53,606 nt of DNA from Methylobacterium persicinum (GCF_022179525.1 NZ_BPQX01000032.1:1-53606); one strand, 5' to 3'. Shown: positions 35,700 to 45,025, numbered from the stretch's first letter. A program made the numbers and translations. The notes: generated by a model from the sequence alone, not told the origin.

Positions 35700-37112
35700 T
35701 CAGGCCGCCTTCGTGATGCGGGCGCGTTCGCGGATCAAACGCTCCACCGCCGCCTGGTCGTTGGCGACGCGGGTGAGACGCTCGGGCCGGTCCATCAGGT
35801 CCGCGAGGTGTGGCGGCAGGATGGGGCGCCGGCCCCCCGTCGCCTTGGAGACCGCGTCGGGGAACTTGGCGGGATGGGCGGTGGCGAGCGCCACGACCGG
35901 CGTCGCCGGATCCCTGGCCAGCAGGTGGCGGCCGGCGTTGACGCCGATGGCGCTGTGGGGATCGAGGGTCACGCCGGTCGCAGCGTGGGTGAGGGCGATC
36001 TCCTCCATCACGGCGTTCTCCGGCACCGCGTGGGCGTCGAACTCCCCCCGGACCCGGGCCAGCACTCCTTCGTCGAGGTGGAATCCGCCGGACTGCTTCA
36101 ACCCCGCCATGAGCCGCGACAGGCCGGAGGCGTCCCGGTCGAGGGCCTCGAACAGCAGGCGCTCGAAATTCGAGGAGATCTGGATATCCATGGAGGGCGA
36201 GGTGGTGGGCTCGACGCCCCGCAGCTCGTAGGCCCCATGCTCGAGGGTGCGGACGAGGATGTCGTTGGCGTTGGTGCCGATCATCAGGCGCTTGATCGGC
36301 AGACCCATCTTCTTGGCGACCCAGCCGGCGAGGATGTCGCCGAAATTGCCCGTGGGCACCGCGAAGGAGACCTCCCGGTGGGGGGCGCCGAGCGCCACGG
36401 CGCTGGTGAAGTAGTAGACCACCTGCGCGGCGACGCGGGCCCAGTTGATGGAGTTCACGCCGGACAGGCGCACCGCGTCCGCGAATTCCCCATGCTGGAA
36501 CAACGCTTTGACGATGTTCTGGCAATCGTCGAACGTCCCGTCCAAGGCGAGCGCGTGGACGTTGGGGGCGTCGACGGAGGTCATCTGCCGCCGCTGCACC
36601 TCAGAGACCCGCCCGTGCGGGTAGAGGATGAACACGTCGACCTGATCGAGCCCGCGGAACGCCTCGACGGCGGCCGAGCCGGTATCGCCCGAGGTCGCGC
36701 CCACGATGGTCGCCCGGCTGCCCCGCTGGCGCAGGACATGGTCCATCATCCGCCCGAGGAGCTGCATCGCCACGTCCTTGAAGGCGAGCGTCGGGCCGTG
36801 GAAGAGTTCCAGCAGGAACAGGTTGTCGTCGAGCTGGGTGATCGGGCAGATCGCCGGATGCCGGAAGGTCGCGTAGGCGCCGTCGATCATCCGGTCGAGG
36901 TCGGCATCGGCGATCTCGCCGTCCACCAGGGGACGCAGCACGCGCTTGGCGGCCTCGGCATAGGGCTTGCCGGCCAGAGCGGCGATCTCGTCGCGGCCGA
37001 TTCGCGGCCAGGTCTGGGGCACGTAGAGCCCCCCGTCGCGGGCGAGACCCGCCAGGAGCGCATCCGAGAACGAGAGCGGCGCGGCCTCGCCGCGGGTCGA
37101 GACGTGGAGCAC
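35700..37112 (-). CDS. thrC: Threonine synthase
   Basis: The 470-residue PLP enzyme converts O-phosphohomoserine to threonine. The PLP lysine is Lys112 in TLAFKDVAMQLLG, and the phosphate-binding loop appears in ATSGDTGSAAVEAFRG. The N-terminal segment (STRGEAAPLSFSDALLAGLA) and the middle NSINWARVAAQVVYYF are typical of the longer (about 460-residue) class. The start is a GTG at 37112. It heads an operon with the M16 peptidase gene. Confidence 0.95.
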   Translation of the reverse strand: MLHVSTRGEAAPLSFSDALLAGLARDGGLYVPQTWPRIGRDEIAALAGKPYAEAAKRVLRPLVDGEIADADLDRMIDGAYATFRHPAICPITQLDDNLFLLELFHGPTLAFKDVAMQLLGRMMDHVLRQRGSRATIVGATSGDTGSAAVEAFRGLDQVDVFILYPHGRVSEVQRRQMTSVDAPNVHALALDGTFDDCQNIVKALFQHGEFADAVRLSGVNSINWARVAAQVVYYFTSAVALGAPHREVSFAVPTGNFGDILAGWVAKKMGLPIKRLMIGTNANDILVRTLEHGAYELRGVEPTTSPSMDIQISSNFERLLFEALDRDASGLSRLMAGLKQSGGFHLDEGVLARVRGEFDAHAVPENAVMEEIALTHAATGVTLDPHSAIGVNAGRHLLARDPATPVVALATAHPAKFPDAVSKATGGRRPILPPHLADLMDRPERLTRVANDQAAVERLIRERARITKAA

Positions 37113-37308
37113 AGGGGCCTCCGTGGGAAGGCCGCCCGTCTACACGATGCGGGCGCCCGTGTCGAAAGCGGATCCCGCATCCGACGCTGAACCGGGGCTT
37201 AACCGGCCGGTTCAGGGCCGGTTGCCGGGCTGCGCCTAATCGAACGCCGGGTCGAGGCCCGTCCGCGGTGCCGCGTCCCACGATGTTTTCACGCTCAAGG
37301 ACCCGTTC

Positions 37309-37653
37309 ATGAAGCGCCTGCTCTGTCTCGCCGGGGTCGCGACCCTGCTCCTCGGCACCGCCGCCATGGCCCAGACGCCGCCGCCTCGCGGGCCGCGCCC
37401 GGGCCCCGAGGCCGACGCGCCCCCGCCGCCTCCGCCGCCGCCGGGTGGCCCCGGCTTCGGTCGCGGGCCCGACGCGCCGCCCCCGCCCCCGCCGCCCCCA
37501 CCGCCGTCGAAGGCGGCCCATTTCGTCTTCCAGCGGGGAGATGCGCGGATCGACGTCAAATGCGCCGACGACGAGCCCACCAAGGCCTGTGCCGACACGA
37601 TCACGCAGCTCCTCGACAAGCTTCAGTCCATGAAGCCGGGTGACGGTCGCTGA
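37309..37653 (+). CDS. Proline-rich secreted protein
   Basis: The 114-residue product has a signal peptide (MKRLLCLAGVATLLLGTAAM, then AQ), a low-complexity stretch with two long proline runs (about residues 25-66), then a short folded-looking tail (FVFQRGDARIDVKCADDEP with a second cysteine in KACADTI). Proline runs of this type may span the periplasm. The tail suggests a disulphide. The proline codons are of mixed types (ccg, ccc, cca), so this is a selected sequence rather than simple slippage. Family not recognised. Confidence 0.7.
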   Translation: MKRLLCLAGVATLLLGTAAMAQTPPPRGPRPGPEADAPPPPPPPPGGPGFGRGPDAPPPPPPPPPPSKAAHFVFQRGDARIDVKCADDEPTKACADTITQLLDKLQSMKPGDGR

Positions 37654-37766
37654 CACCCCGCTGACGGGCCACGGCCCCGTGCCGACGCCGCCTCCGGGGG
37701 CCGCGTCGGCACTTCCGAGGGGTCATTTGCCCTCTCTGGACGACAGACCTCCGTGACACCCTCGCC

Positions 37767-37859
37767 CTCATTGCGAGCAGAGTGAAGCACCCCAGGGTAA
37801 GCGCCACCCCGGTCGATGGTCCGCGCTCCCGGAGTGCTTCGCTGCGCCCGTGAAGACGG
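37767..37859. repeat. REP-like palindromic element, copy 4 (diverged)
   Basis: Arms TCATTGCGAGCAGAGTGAAGC and AGTGCTTCGCTGCGCCCGTGA keep the family shape, with several mismatches. It lies in the gap between the convergent genes ending at 37653 and 37877. Confidence 0.7.
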
Positions 37860-37876
37860 TGGCCGCGGGAACGATC

Positions 37877-38293
37877 CTACGCGCTGGTTCCCGGCGCCTT
37901 GGTGAGCCGGCAGCCGGTGATGCGCCACTCCCCGTCGGACTGGCGCTCCAGGGTGTATTCGGCCGTCCAGTCGGTGCCGGTTTCGTCCTGAATCGCCACC
38001 GTTTGGCTCACCGACGTGTCGCCGAGGTCCCGGGCCTGACCGAACACGAAGCTCCGGTGGCGGTAGACCGGCTGGTACTGGTTGCGCACCATCCCGAGGA
38101 ACAGGTCGGCGTTGGGGAAGATCTGCCGGATCGCCGGCGCGGCCTGGGCATAGGCCGTCGGGGCATCGTCGCGGCCGAAGGCCTCGGCTTGGCGGGTGAT
38201 AACGGTCCGGGCCGCCGCCTGCTCGGCCTCGCCGGCCACGGCTCCCGATCCAATGCAACCCAGCACGAGGACGAGGCAAGACAGGGCGCGCAT
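37877..38293 (-). CDS. DUF4864-like secreted protein
   Basis: The 138-residue product has a signal peptide (MRALSCLVLVLGCIGSGAVA) and an NTF2-like arrangement: FPNADLFLGMVRNQYQPVYR, VFGQARDLGD, then TDWTAEYTLERQSDGEWRI and TGCRLT. That order matches the DUF4864 family of short periplasmic proteins, whose function is unknown. It sits immediately upstream in sequence of, but is transcribed after, the DUF2142 gene on the same strand, 70 bp away. Confidence 0.72.
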   Translation of the reverse strand: MRALSCLVLVLGCIGSGAVAGEAEQAAARTVITRQAEAFGRDDAPTAYAQAAPAIRQIFPNADLFLGMVRNQYQPVYRHRSFVFGQARDLGDTSVSQTVAIQDETGTDWTAEYTLERQSDGEWRITGCRLTKAPGTSA

Positions 38294-38363
38294 CGCAGGT
38301 CACTCCTCGGGAGCAACCAATGATTGTAGTCGGCTCGGGGCGTCCGGCAAGCCGCCCGGGCGC

Positions 38364-39797
38364 TCAGGCCGAGACGGTCATGGACAGGGCGGCGAGCGGC
38401 AGGGCGACGAGGTCGATCCCCGCCGCCGCCACTGGCAGCATCGCCGGCCAGCGTCCCGCCCCCACCGGCCCCGGCCGGATGCGGGCGAAGGCGAGGACGA
38501 GCATCGGCACCAGCGGCAGCAGGTAGCGCCCCTGCGGCCCGTCGATCCGGTCTGCGCCGACGGAGGTCCAGGTCAGGTACTGCGACAGCACCACCAGCCA
38601 GAGGCTCGCCAGGGCGGCGGCCGGCAGGACGATCCGCTCGGGCCACGGAGGCGCGATCCCCTGGCGCAAAAGGAACAGGGGGCCGAGCAAGGCCAGGGCC
38701 CAGATGCCGTAGACGAAGCCGGGCAGGGGCCTGTCGAGCCAGCCGAAGATGCCGACGGCCCCCTTGGCGAGCACAGTCAGGTGCTTGATCGTACCGAAGA
38801 AATGCCCGGGCAGGGTCACGAGGCGGGCGGGCTTGTCCAAGAGGATCTGCCCCTGCGCCTTTGGATCGGTGGCGGTGAAGGTCGCCGGGCGCGGCCCGGA
38901 CCAGAGGGGGCCGGCCTCGTAGGCGTAGCGCGGCACGGGGGTGGCGACGAAGGCCGTCGCCGCGGCGGTCCACACCACGGCGGGCAGGACGGCGAGGACA
39001 GCCGCCGCGAGGCGCCGCCCGGCATGGCGCGCGAGACTGCCGGTCTCGGCCCGGTTCAGGGGGACCAGCAGCATCGCGGCGAGGCCCGCATAGGGGGGTT
39101 TGGCGAGCACCACGAGGGCGATGCCGAGGATCGCCCCGGAGATTCTCAGGCGAGAGCCGGGGCCCGCCGGATCGCGGGGGGTGAGGAGCGCGGCCGACAG
39201 GGCGGACAGGGCGATGATCAGGGCGTCCTGGTTGAACGAGGCCGCCAGGGACAGGGTCATCGGCAGGGCGAGGAGCGCGAACAGCGCGGCCCGCCCGCGG
39301 GTCGCCAGGGCCAGGGCGGCCATGGCGAGGACCACGGTGGCGGTCGCGTTGGCGAGCCGACCGAGATAGACGCAGACCTCCGGCGCGAGCCCGAGGATCC
39401 GCCCCGCGGCGAGGCCCATTGCCGCCGGCGCGTAGAGGAAGGGCGGGTAGGTGCCCACCGTGTAGAGGGGCATGAACAGCCGCCCCCGGGCGTCGGGCGT
39501 TCCGTCGTCGGCCGCGAGGCCGCCGCAGAAATCCTTGGGCCGCGAGAGGGCCACCCGGATCCAGGCGGGATCGATCCGCACCCCGGCCGCCACATGGGTC
39601 GAGCCGTCGGCATAGCGCACGTTCTCCCGGTGGCCGACGAAATCCCCCTGCATGAGCGCGGCGGCGCGGGCGAGGTGGGCGGCCTCGTCGGCGACCTCGC
39701 CCGGCGGCACGATCAGCGCCAGGGCGATGCAGACAGGGGCGCAGAGGCACAGATAGGCGAGGCACCAGAACCGGGGCCCGGACGGGACGCGGGGCAT
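38364..39797 (-). CDS. DUF2142-type polytopic membrane protein
   Basis: Starting at the ATG at 39797, the 477-residue protein has about ten transmembrane helices and the family signature PPGEVADEAAHLARAAALMQ after the first helix. DUF2142 proteins resemble GT-C lipid-linked sugar transferases, where the acidic DEAAH loop faces the periplasm. As the last gene of a run with three GT2 glycosyltransferases it probably acts in cell-surface glycan assembly (inference). It starts 5 bases after the TVP38 gene. Confidence 0.82.
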   Translation of the reverse strand: MPRVPSGPRFWCLAYLCLCAPVCIALALIVPPGEVADEAAHLARAAALMQGDFVGHRENVRYADGSTHVAAGVRIDPAWIRVALSRPKDFCGGLAADDGTPDARGRLFMPLYTVGTYPPFLYAPAAMGLAAGRILGLAPEVCVYLGRLANATATVVLAMAALALATRGRAALFALLALPMTLSLAASFNQDALIIALSALSAALLTPRDPAGPGSRLRISGAILGIALVVLAKPPYAGLAAMLLVPLNRAETGSLARHAGRRLAAAVLAVLPAVVWTAAATAFVATPVPRYAYEAGPLWSGPRPATFTATDPKAQGQILLDKPARLVTLPGHFFGTIKHLTVLAKGAVGIFGWLDRPLPGFVYGIWALALLGPLFLLRQGIAPPWPERIVLPAAALASLWLVVLSQYLTWTSVGADRIDGPQGRYLLPLVPMLVLAFARIRPGPVGAGRWPAMLPVAAAGIDLVALPLAALSMTVSA

Positions 39798-39802
39798 GCG
39801 GA

Positions 39803-40528
39803 TCACGCGGGCAGGTCTTCGCGCGACGGTGTCCCGCCCGGAAGGGCATGGTCCGGCAGGGCACGACCGAGGATCCGGCGCAGGCGCATCATCAGGAGGA
39901 TCGTGGCCACGGCTCCCGCGCCGAGCACGCCGAGGCGCAGCCATTCCGCTGGCCCGGCACCGGAGAGAAGGTGGCCGCCGCCCCGGCCGAGGGCCCCCAG
40001 GGCCACGTAGGCGAACAGGGCGGGGAGGGCGGCCAGGGTGCCCAGCGCGTAGTCGCGCAGTCCCACTGCGGTCGTGCCGAGGGCGAGACTCGTCGGCGCG
40101 AAGGGCATGATCGGCGACAGCCGGATCAGGCAGACGAGGCGCCATCCTTCCTCCGCAAGCGCCCCGTCGAGGGCGGCCAGCCGCCGGCCGCCGAACCGGG
40201 CCAGGGCCCGGGCGCCGAGCACCGTCCGGGCGAGGCCGAAGGTGACGAGGGCACCGGCCAGGGTACCCGCCGCCGCCACGACAAACCCTTCCACCGGCCC
40301 GAGGAGGGCGCCGGCGGCGATGCCGATCCCGGAGGCGGGCACCACGCCGGACGCCGCCACGAGCGCCTGGACGGCAAGGATGATCGCCGGCCCGGAGGGG
40401 CCGAGGCCCTTCAGGCCGTTCGCCACGCGCTCGGCGGCGTCGGGGGCGAGGACTCCCACCGCCAGTGGCGCGGCGGCAAGGACACCGAGCAGCAGAAGGC
40501 CGGCGAGGCGGGAGGCCTTCGGCAGCAT
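39803..40528 (-). CDS. TVP38/TMEM64 family membrane protein (DedA-like)
   Basis: The 241-residue inner-membrane protein has the SNARE-associated domain: VVPASGIGIAAGALLGPVEG with FVVAAAGTLAGALVTFGLAR, then the re-entrant segment RLSPIMPFAPTSLALG. DedA superfamily members help recycle lipid carriers such as undecaprenyl phosphate, which would suit the glycosyltransferase genes around it (inference). The ATG overlaps the stop of the upstream glycosyltransferase (ATGA). Confidence 0.88.
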   Translation of the reverse strand: MLPKASRLAGLLLLGVLAAAPLAVGVLAPDAAERVANGLKGLGPSGPAIILAVQALVAASGVVPASGIGIAAGALLGPVEGFVVAAAGTLAGALVTFGLARTVLGARALARFGGRRLAALDGALAEEGWRLVCLIRLSPIMPFAPTSLALGTTAVGLRDYALGTLAALPALFAYVALGALGRGGGHLLSGAGPAEWLRLGVLGAGAVATILLMMRLRRILGRALPDHALPGGTPSREDLPA

Positions 40529-41295
40529 CACGGCCGGACCTCTAGGGGCTGTGCCCCATCCGCGAAGAGCGGATCCGCCTTCAGGCCGGAGCGGTGCAGG
40601 CGATAGGCGAGGCTCGTGCGCAGGACCCCGAGGCCGTAGATGCACGAGCGCCGGAAGTTAATGGACGAGGCGTCGTCGAAATAGCGGGTGGGGCAGGAGA
40701 TCTCGCCGATCCGAAAACCCTGGTGCATCGCCTGGGCGAGCATCTCGTTGTCGAAGACGAAGTCGTCCGAGCAGCGGTCGAGGGGCAGGGATTCGAGGAC
40801 CTTGCGGCTCCAGGCCCGGTAGCCCGAATGGTATTCGGAGAGCTTCTGCCCCATCAGCCAGTTCTGGACCAGGGTGAGGCCGCGGTTGGCGACGTACTTG
40901 TACAGGGGCATGCCCCCTGCCAGGGCGCCGTTGCCCAGGATGCGCGAGGCCAGCACCGCGTCATACTCTCCGGAGACGATCATGGAGGCCATGGCCGTCA
41001 CGAGACGGGGGGCATACTGGTAGTCCGGGTGGAGCATCACCACCACGTCCGCCCCCCGCTCCAGGGCGGTTCGGTAGCAGGTCTTCTGGTTGCCGCCGTA
41101 GCCCAGGTTCGTGGCATGCCGCACCGTGTGGATGCCGAGCCGCTCGGCCACCGCCACGGTGGCGTCCCGGCTCGCATCGTCGATGAGGATCACGTCATCG
41201 ACGATGTCGAAGGGGATCTCGCCGTGGGTGCGTTCGAGGGTCGCCGCCGCGTTGTAGGCAGGCAGGACGACGGTGATTCTCTGTCCGTGCAGCAT
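40528..41295 (-). CDS. GT2 glycosyltransferase, polyprenyl-phosphate sugar type
   Basis: The 255-residue GT-A enzyme has the N-terminal nucleotide fold ([34 protein letters not shown]), the donor region [18 protein letters not shown] and the metal site near MLHPDYQY, ending with [10 protein letters not shown]. The layout matches dolichol-phosphate-mannose-synthase-like enzymes that load sugar on polyprenyl phosphate. There is no C-terminal membrane anchor. It begins 21 bp after the preceding GT2 gene. Confidence 0.9.
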   Translation of the reverse strand: MLHGQRITVVLPAYNAAATLERTHGEIPFDIVDDVILIDDASRDATVAVAERLGIHTVRHATNLGYGGNQKTCYRTALERGADVVVMLHPDYQYAPRLVTAMASMIVSGEYDAVLASRILGNGALAGGMPLYKYVANRGLTLVQNWLMGQKLSEYHSGYRAWSRKVLESLPLDRCSDDFVFDNEMLAQAMHQGFRIGEISCPTRYFDDASSINFRRSCIYGLGVLRTSLAYRLHRSGLKADPLFADGAQPLEVRP

Positions 41296-41316
41296 CAGGC
41301 TCGTTCTTGTGGGGAC

Positions 41317-42288
41317 TCAGGCACGCTCGCCGGAACCGGCCGGCACCGCGGGGGAGGGGGTAGACCCGGCCCGGAGGCCCGACAGGATCTCCGGCAGGGC
41401 GGCGGCCAGGAGGCAAGCGGCGCGCAGCACCTCCCGGGCCTCGGCGGGGGAGCGGCGCAGCAGGGCCTGGGTGAGGCGCAGGGGAATCTGCGCGCCGAAC
41501 GCACTCGCCGTGAGGGCGAGGGCCACGGCCCGGCCGTGATGCTTGCCGGCGTAGAGGATCTCGCTGCGCAAGATGTAAAATAAGCGCCGCGCCCTGGCCT
41601 GCCGGGTGGTGCCCTGCCCGAGATGCCGGGCGCTCGGGCCGGCGAGGTGGCGGACGGCGTAGCCCGCCTCGCGCGCCCGCAGGCACAGATCGACATCCTC
41701 GTAGTAGACGAAGAACCGTTCGTCGAAGCCGCCGAGGGCGGCGAATAGGTCCCGCCGGATCATCAGGAAGGCCCCCATGACCTGATCCACAGCGCGGTCG
41801 GTCTCGTGGTCCCATTCGCGCATGAAGTGCGGCCGCGCGAGGCCCAGCCGGTCCAGGGCGAAGGCCCGGCCGAGCATGCCGGCGGGAGTCGGGGCGCGGG
41901 CGCAGGACCGGGCGGTGGTGCCGTCCGCCTCCCGCAGGCGGGCGCCGACGATCCCCCAGCCGGGCTCGACCAGCAGGGCGGCGCGGGCGCAGACGAGGGT
42001 GTCGGGCTCGACCCGGGCATCGGGGTTGAGGAACAGGATCGCCGGGGCGGTTCCCGCCGCGGCGCCCTGGTTACAGGCCCGGCCGAAGCCGAGGTTCTCG
42101 CCGTTGCGGATCAGCCGGAACGGACCGGGGAGGGCGGGCAGGCCATCGAGGGATGTGTCGGTGGAGGCGTTGTCCACCACGCTCACCGCGATACGCTCCG
42201 CCCCCTCGGACGCGGCGATGCCGGCGAGGCAGTCACGCAGGAGAGAGCCGCCGTTCCAATTGACGATGACCACGTCGAGCTCGGTCAT
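41317..42288 (-). CDS. GT2 glycosyltransferase, rhamnosyltransferase-like
   Basis: The 323-residue protein starts at 42288 with DVVIVNWNGGSLLRDCLAGI, has the donor loop ENLGFGRACNQGAAAGTAPA with LFLNPDARVEPD, and the acceptor block MIRRDLFAALGGFDERFFVY followed by YEDVDLCLRAREAGY. This order is typical of WbbL/RfbF-like rhamnosyltransferases of O-antigen synthesis. The start overlaps the stop of the upstream GT gene by four bases, so the two are translationally coupled. Confidence 0.9.
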   Translation of the reverse strand: MTELDVVIVNWNGGSLLRDCLAGIAASEGAERIAVSVVDNASTDTSLDGLPALPGPFRLIRNGENLGFGRACNQGAAAGTAPAILFLNPDARVEPDTLVCARAALLVEPGWGIVGARLREADGTTARSCARAPTPAGMLGRAFALDRLGLARPHFMREWDHETDRAVDQVMGAFLMIRRDLFAALGGFDERFFVYYEDVDLCLRAREAGYAVRHLAGPSARHLGQGTTRQARARRLFYILRSEILYAGKHHGRAVALALTASAFGAQIPLRLTQALLRRSPAEAREVLRAACLLAAALPEILSGLRAGSTPSPAVPAGSGERA

Positions 42289-43277
42289 CGTCCGAAGTCC
42301 CGCGGGGGGCCGAGACGCCCAAGCAGCCCGTCGCGGGCTGCCCCGGCGAGGCGCGCGAGGACGGCGGGTCGGCAGCCGGAATCGGCCCAGTACAGGGCCG
42401 CCTGGGCTGGCAGGTAGAGGCCCTGGGCCAGCTTCCACGACAGGGGCAGGTGCGGCAGCCGCCACGCGTAGACGCTGTTGCGCAGGTAGGTTGCCATGCG
42501 GAACAGGGGCTGGCGCGGCATGGCGATCCCGAAGGCGCGGATTGTGCCGCCGCCGACCCGGTGGGGCAGGGACGAGGCCGGGTCGAGGTAAGTGCCGCAG
42601 CCGAGGCTCCAGGCGCGGAAGCACCATTCAAGCTCGACGCCGTCGATGAAGAAATCGGTGCGGAACGGCCCCGTACGGGCGAAGGCGGCGAGATCGACGA
42701 GGGAGCCGGAGGTCGCCAGGAACTGCACCGGGCGCAATCCCGCCACCGGAGCCGCACCGGAGCGGGCGGGATAGGAGGGGGCCTTGTGCCCGGCGGCGGC
42801 GGCGGGGGCCGGCCCGACCACGGCCGGCGTCAGGCCGAGGGCGCGCAGGGCCTCGCGCCCGGCGAGGAGGGACGCGGGCAGGGCCGGATCGGCCGCCGCG
42901 TCCTGATCGAGGAGGTAGAGGCATTGCGCCCCCGCCGTCCCGGCCGCCTCCGCGAGGCGGTTCAGGGCCTCGGCGATGCCGAGATTCGTCCCATCCCCGA
43001 GGAGCGTGAAACCCGCTTCCGCCAACGCGTCCCAGGCGTCGGGCCCGAGGACGGAGTTGGCGAAGGCCAGCCGCGCGCACAGCCCCTGCGGCAGGCGCCC
43101 CGGCAGGGCCGCGATCTGCTCGGCGGTGGGGTGGAACAGGGTGATCCCGGCGGCGACCTGCGCGAGCCCCGGCGCGGGGACGGCGGTCGCCGGCTCTGGC
43201 GGCGGGGACGGCATGGGCGGCGATCCGGATGGTGGCCTTTCTGGGGAAGCTGCTGACGGCGGCAATGCGGTTTTCAT
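42285..43277 (-). CDS. GT2-like glycosyltransferase (rhamnosyltransferase family)
   Basis: The 330-residue protein starts at 43277 with a proline- and serine-rich leader of about 40 residues. The GT2 fold then shows DGTNLGIAEALNRLAEAA, LYLLDQDAAADPAL, FLATSGSLVDLAAFARTGPF and FFIDGVELEWCFRAW, matching the rhamnosyltransferase pattern in which DQD and the DxVE-type block bind donor and metal. It is the first gene of the five-gene surface-glycan run that extends to 38364. Confidence 0.85.
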   Translation of the reverse strand: MKTALPPSAASPERPPSGSPPMPSPPPEPATAVPAPGLAQVAAGITLFHPTAEQIAALPGRLPQGLCARLAFANSVLGPDAWDALAEAGFTLLGDGTNLGIAEALNRLAEAAGTAGAQCLYLLDQDAAADPALPASLLAGREALRALGLTPAVVGPAPAAAAGHKAPSYPARSGAAPVAGLRPVQFLATSGSLVDLAAFARTGPFRTDFFIDGVELEWCFRAWSLGCGTYLDPASSLPHRVGGGTIRAFGIAMPRQPLFRMATYLRNSVYAWRLPHLPLSWKLAQGLYLPAQAALYWADSGCRPAVLARLAGAARDGLLGRLGPPRDFGR

Positions 43278-43322
43278 GAGGCCACGCAACGGGCTTGACC
43301 AAGGTTCACGCCTCGCTCACGG

Positions 43323-43347
43323 GATTGTGGGCAAAAATCCCACAATC
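43323..43347 (-). terminator. Hairpin between acdR and the glycan operon
   Basis: GATTGTGGG (43323-43331) and CCCACAATC (43339-43347) pair perfectly around a seven-base loop just past the acdR stop at 43363. There is no T-run after the stem on the minus strand, so it may be a weak terminator or simply protect the acdR mRNA end. Confidence 0.5.
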
Positions 43348-43362
43348 ACACCGATCATGCGT

Positions 43363-43842
43363 TTAGAGCTGCAACGGCGCGTTGTCGATGACCTCCTTCA
43401 TCACGAAGAAGGTCCGCAACTGGCGCACCCCCGGCAGGCCGAGGAGGGTGACGCTATGGAGCGCGTTGAAGTCCGCCATGTCCGACACGCGGATCTTCAG
43501 GAAGTAATCGAAATCCCCGGCCACGAGATGGCAATCGAGGACGGTGGGGATCGCTCGCACGGCAGCCTCGAAGGCGGAGAAGCTCTCCGGCGTCGAGCGG
43601 TCGAGGACCACGCCGACCATCACCAGGGTGCCGCGCCCGACCCGGGCGGGGTCGATCAGCGCCCTCACCGCCCGGACGACGCCATCCGCGAATAGGGCCT
43701 GCAGGCGGCGATGGCAGGTGGCCGCGCTGGTGTTCACCCGCTTGGCGATCTCGGCGTTGCCCATCCGGCCGTCCGCCTGCAGCAGGCGCAGGATCCGGAT
43801 GTCAGTCCGGTCGAGCGAAGGCGGAACGGAAGATTCTTTCAC
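43363..43842 (-). CDS. acdR: Lrp/AsnC-family regulator, probable AcdR
   Basis: The 159-residue protein has the Lrp N-terminal helix-turn-helix (DRTDIRILRLLQADGRMGNA, then VNTSAATCHRRLQALFADGV) and the C-terminal RAM domain (LVAGDFDYFLKIRVSDMADF). It starts at a GTG at 43842. Because it is divergent from acdS, with only 141 bp between them, it is the likely activator of ACC deaminase, as AcdR is in Pseudomonas. Lrp-type proteins often need an amino acid or a metabolite as signal. Confidence 0.88.
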   Translation of the reverse strand: MKESSVPPSLDRTDIRILRLLQADGRMGNAEIAKRVNTSAATCHRRLQALFADGVVRAVRALIDPARVGRGTLVMVGVVLDRSTPESFSAFEAAVRAIPTVLDCHLVAGDFDYFLKIRVSDMADFNALHSVTLLGLPGVRQLRTFFVMKEVIDNAPLQL

Positions 43843-43885
43843 AATGGCGCCCGGAGCCGGAAGGAAACGCGGATTTTAGCGTTAC

Positions 43886-43921
43886 TGGCGAAACATCGTA
43901 TAGACGCATGGCGAAAGATCG
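43886..43921. promoter_or_regulatory. Candidate AcdR operator sites in the acdR-acdS gap
   Basis: TGGCGAAACATCG (43886-43898) recurs as TGGCGAAAGATCG (43909-43921), 12 of 13 bases identical, with starts 23 bp apart, about two helical turns. A second direct repeat, GCTTTGC twice (43940-43946, 43949-43955), follows nearer to acdS. Phased repeats in this position suit an Lrp oligomer; binding is inferred. Confidence 0.45.
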
Positions 43922-43983
43922 AGAGCACCTTTCACACCAGCTTTGCTAGCTTTGCCGGAGTTCAGTGACCCCGGAGAGACCCG

Positions 43984-44994
43984 ATGCTGGAGAAATTCGA
44001 GCGCTATCCCCTGACCTTCGGCCCCACGCCGATCGAGCCACTGAAGCGGCTCTCGGCCCATCTCGGGGGCGGGGTCGAGATCTATGCCAAGCGCGAGGAT
44101 TGCAATTCCGGCCTCGCCTATGGCGGCAACAAGCTGCGCAAGCTCGAATACATCGTCCCCGATGCCCTGAAGTCGGGGGCGGACACCCTGGTCTCCATCG
44201 GCGGCGTACAGTCGAACCACACCCGCATGGTGGCGGCGGTGGCGGCCAAGCTCGGCCTGAAGTGCCGGCTCATCCAGGAGGCCTGGGTGCCGCACGAGGA
44301 TGCCGTCTACGACCGCGTGGGCAACATCCTCCTGTCGCGGCTCATGGGCGCCCAGGCGCAGCTCGTGGATGACGGGTTCGACATCGGCATCCGCGACAGC
44401 TGGAAGCGGGCGCTTGCCGAAGTCGAGGCCGAGGGCGGCAAGCCCTACGCGATCCCCGCGGGCGCCTCGGTCCACAAGTACGGCGGCCTCGGCTACGTCG
44501 GGTTCGCCGAGGAGGTCCGCGCCCAGGAGAAGGAGATGGGCCTGCGCTTCGATTACATCGTCGTCTGCACGGTGACCGGCTCCACCCATGCCGGCATGGT
44601 CGTGGGCTTCGGCGCCGACGGGCGGGCCCGCAACGTCATCGGCATCGACGCCTCCTGCACGCCCGCGCAGACCCGCGCCCAGGTGCTGGAGATCGCCCGC
44701 AACACCGCCGAACTGGTCGGTGCCGCCCGGATCGAGGACGAGGACGTCGTCATCAAGGAGGACTACGCCTATCCGGTCTACGGCGTGCCCTCGAAGGAGA
44801 CCGTCGAGGCGATCCGCCTGTCGGCGCGTCTGGAGGGGATGATCACGGACCCGGTCTACGAGGGCAAGTCGATGCAGGGCATGATCGACCTCGTGAAGAA
44901 GGGCTTCTTCCCCGAAGGCTCCAAGGTGCTCTATGCCCATCTCGGCGGCGCGCCGGCACTCAACGGCTACAGCTACACCTTCCGCAACGGGTGA
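43984..44994 (+). CDS. acdS: 1-aminocyclopropane-1-carboxylate deaminase
   Basis: The 336-residue PLP enzyme breaks the ethylene precursor ACC to 2-oxobutyrate and ammonia. The PLP lysine is Lys50 ([13 protein letters not shown]), and Glu293 (DPVYEGKSM) with Leu320 ([12 protein letters not shown]) are the residues that separate true ACC deaminase from D-cysteine desulfhydrase. The N-terminus [20 protein letters not shown] is nearly that of the Pseudomonas enzyme. Lowering plant ethylene is the expected ecological role. It is probably controlled by the divergent acdR. Confidence 0.94.
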   Translation: MLEKFERYPLTFGPTPIEPLKRLSAHLGGGVEIYAKREDCNSGLAYGGNKLRKLEYIVPDALKSGADTLVSIGGVQSNHTRMVAAVAAKLGLKCRLIQEAWVPHEDAVYDRVGNILLSRLMGAQAQLVDDGFDIGIRDSWKRALAEVEAEGGKPYAIPAGASVHKYGGLGYVGFAEEVRAQEKEMGLRFDYIVVCTVTGSTHAGMVVGFGADGRARNVIGIDASCTPAQTRAQVLEIARNTAELVGAARIEDEDVVIKEDYAYPVYGVPSKETVEAIRLSARLEGMITDPVYEGKSMQGMIDLVKKGFFPEGSKVLYAHLGGAPALNGYSYTFRNG

Positions 44995-45025
44995 GGGCGG
45001 CTTCGTCAGCGCACTTTCTGCCCGC

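Noticed and set aside
43984-44994. acdS as a D-cysteine desulfhydrase
   Set aside because: The Glu (DPVYEGKSM) and Leu (AHLGG) at the specificity positions are those of ACC deaminase, as is the N-terminus.
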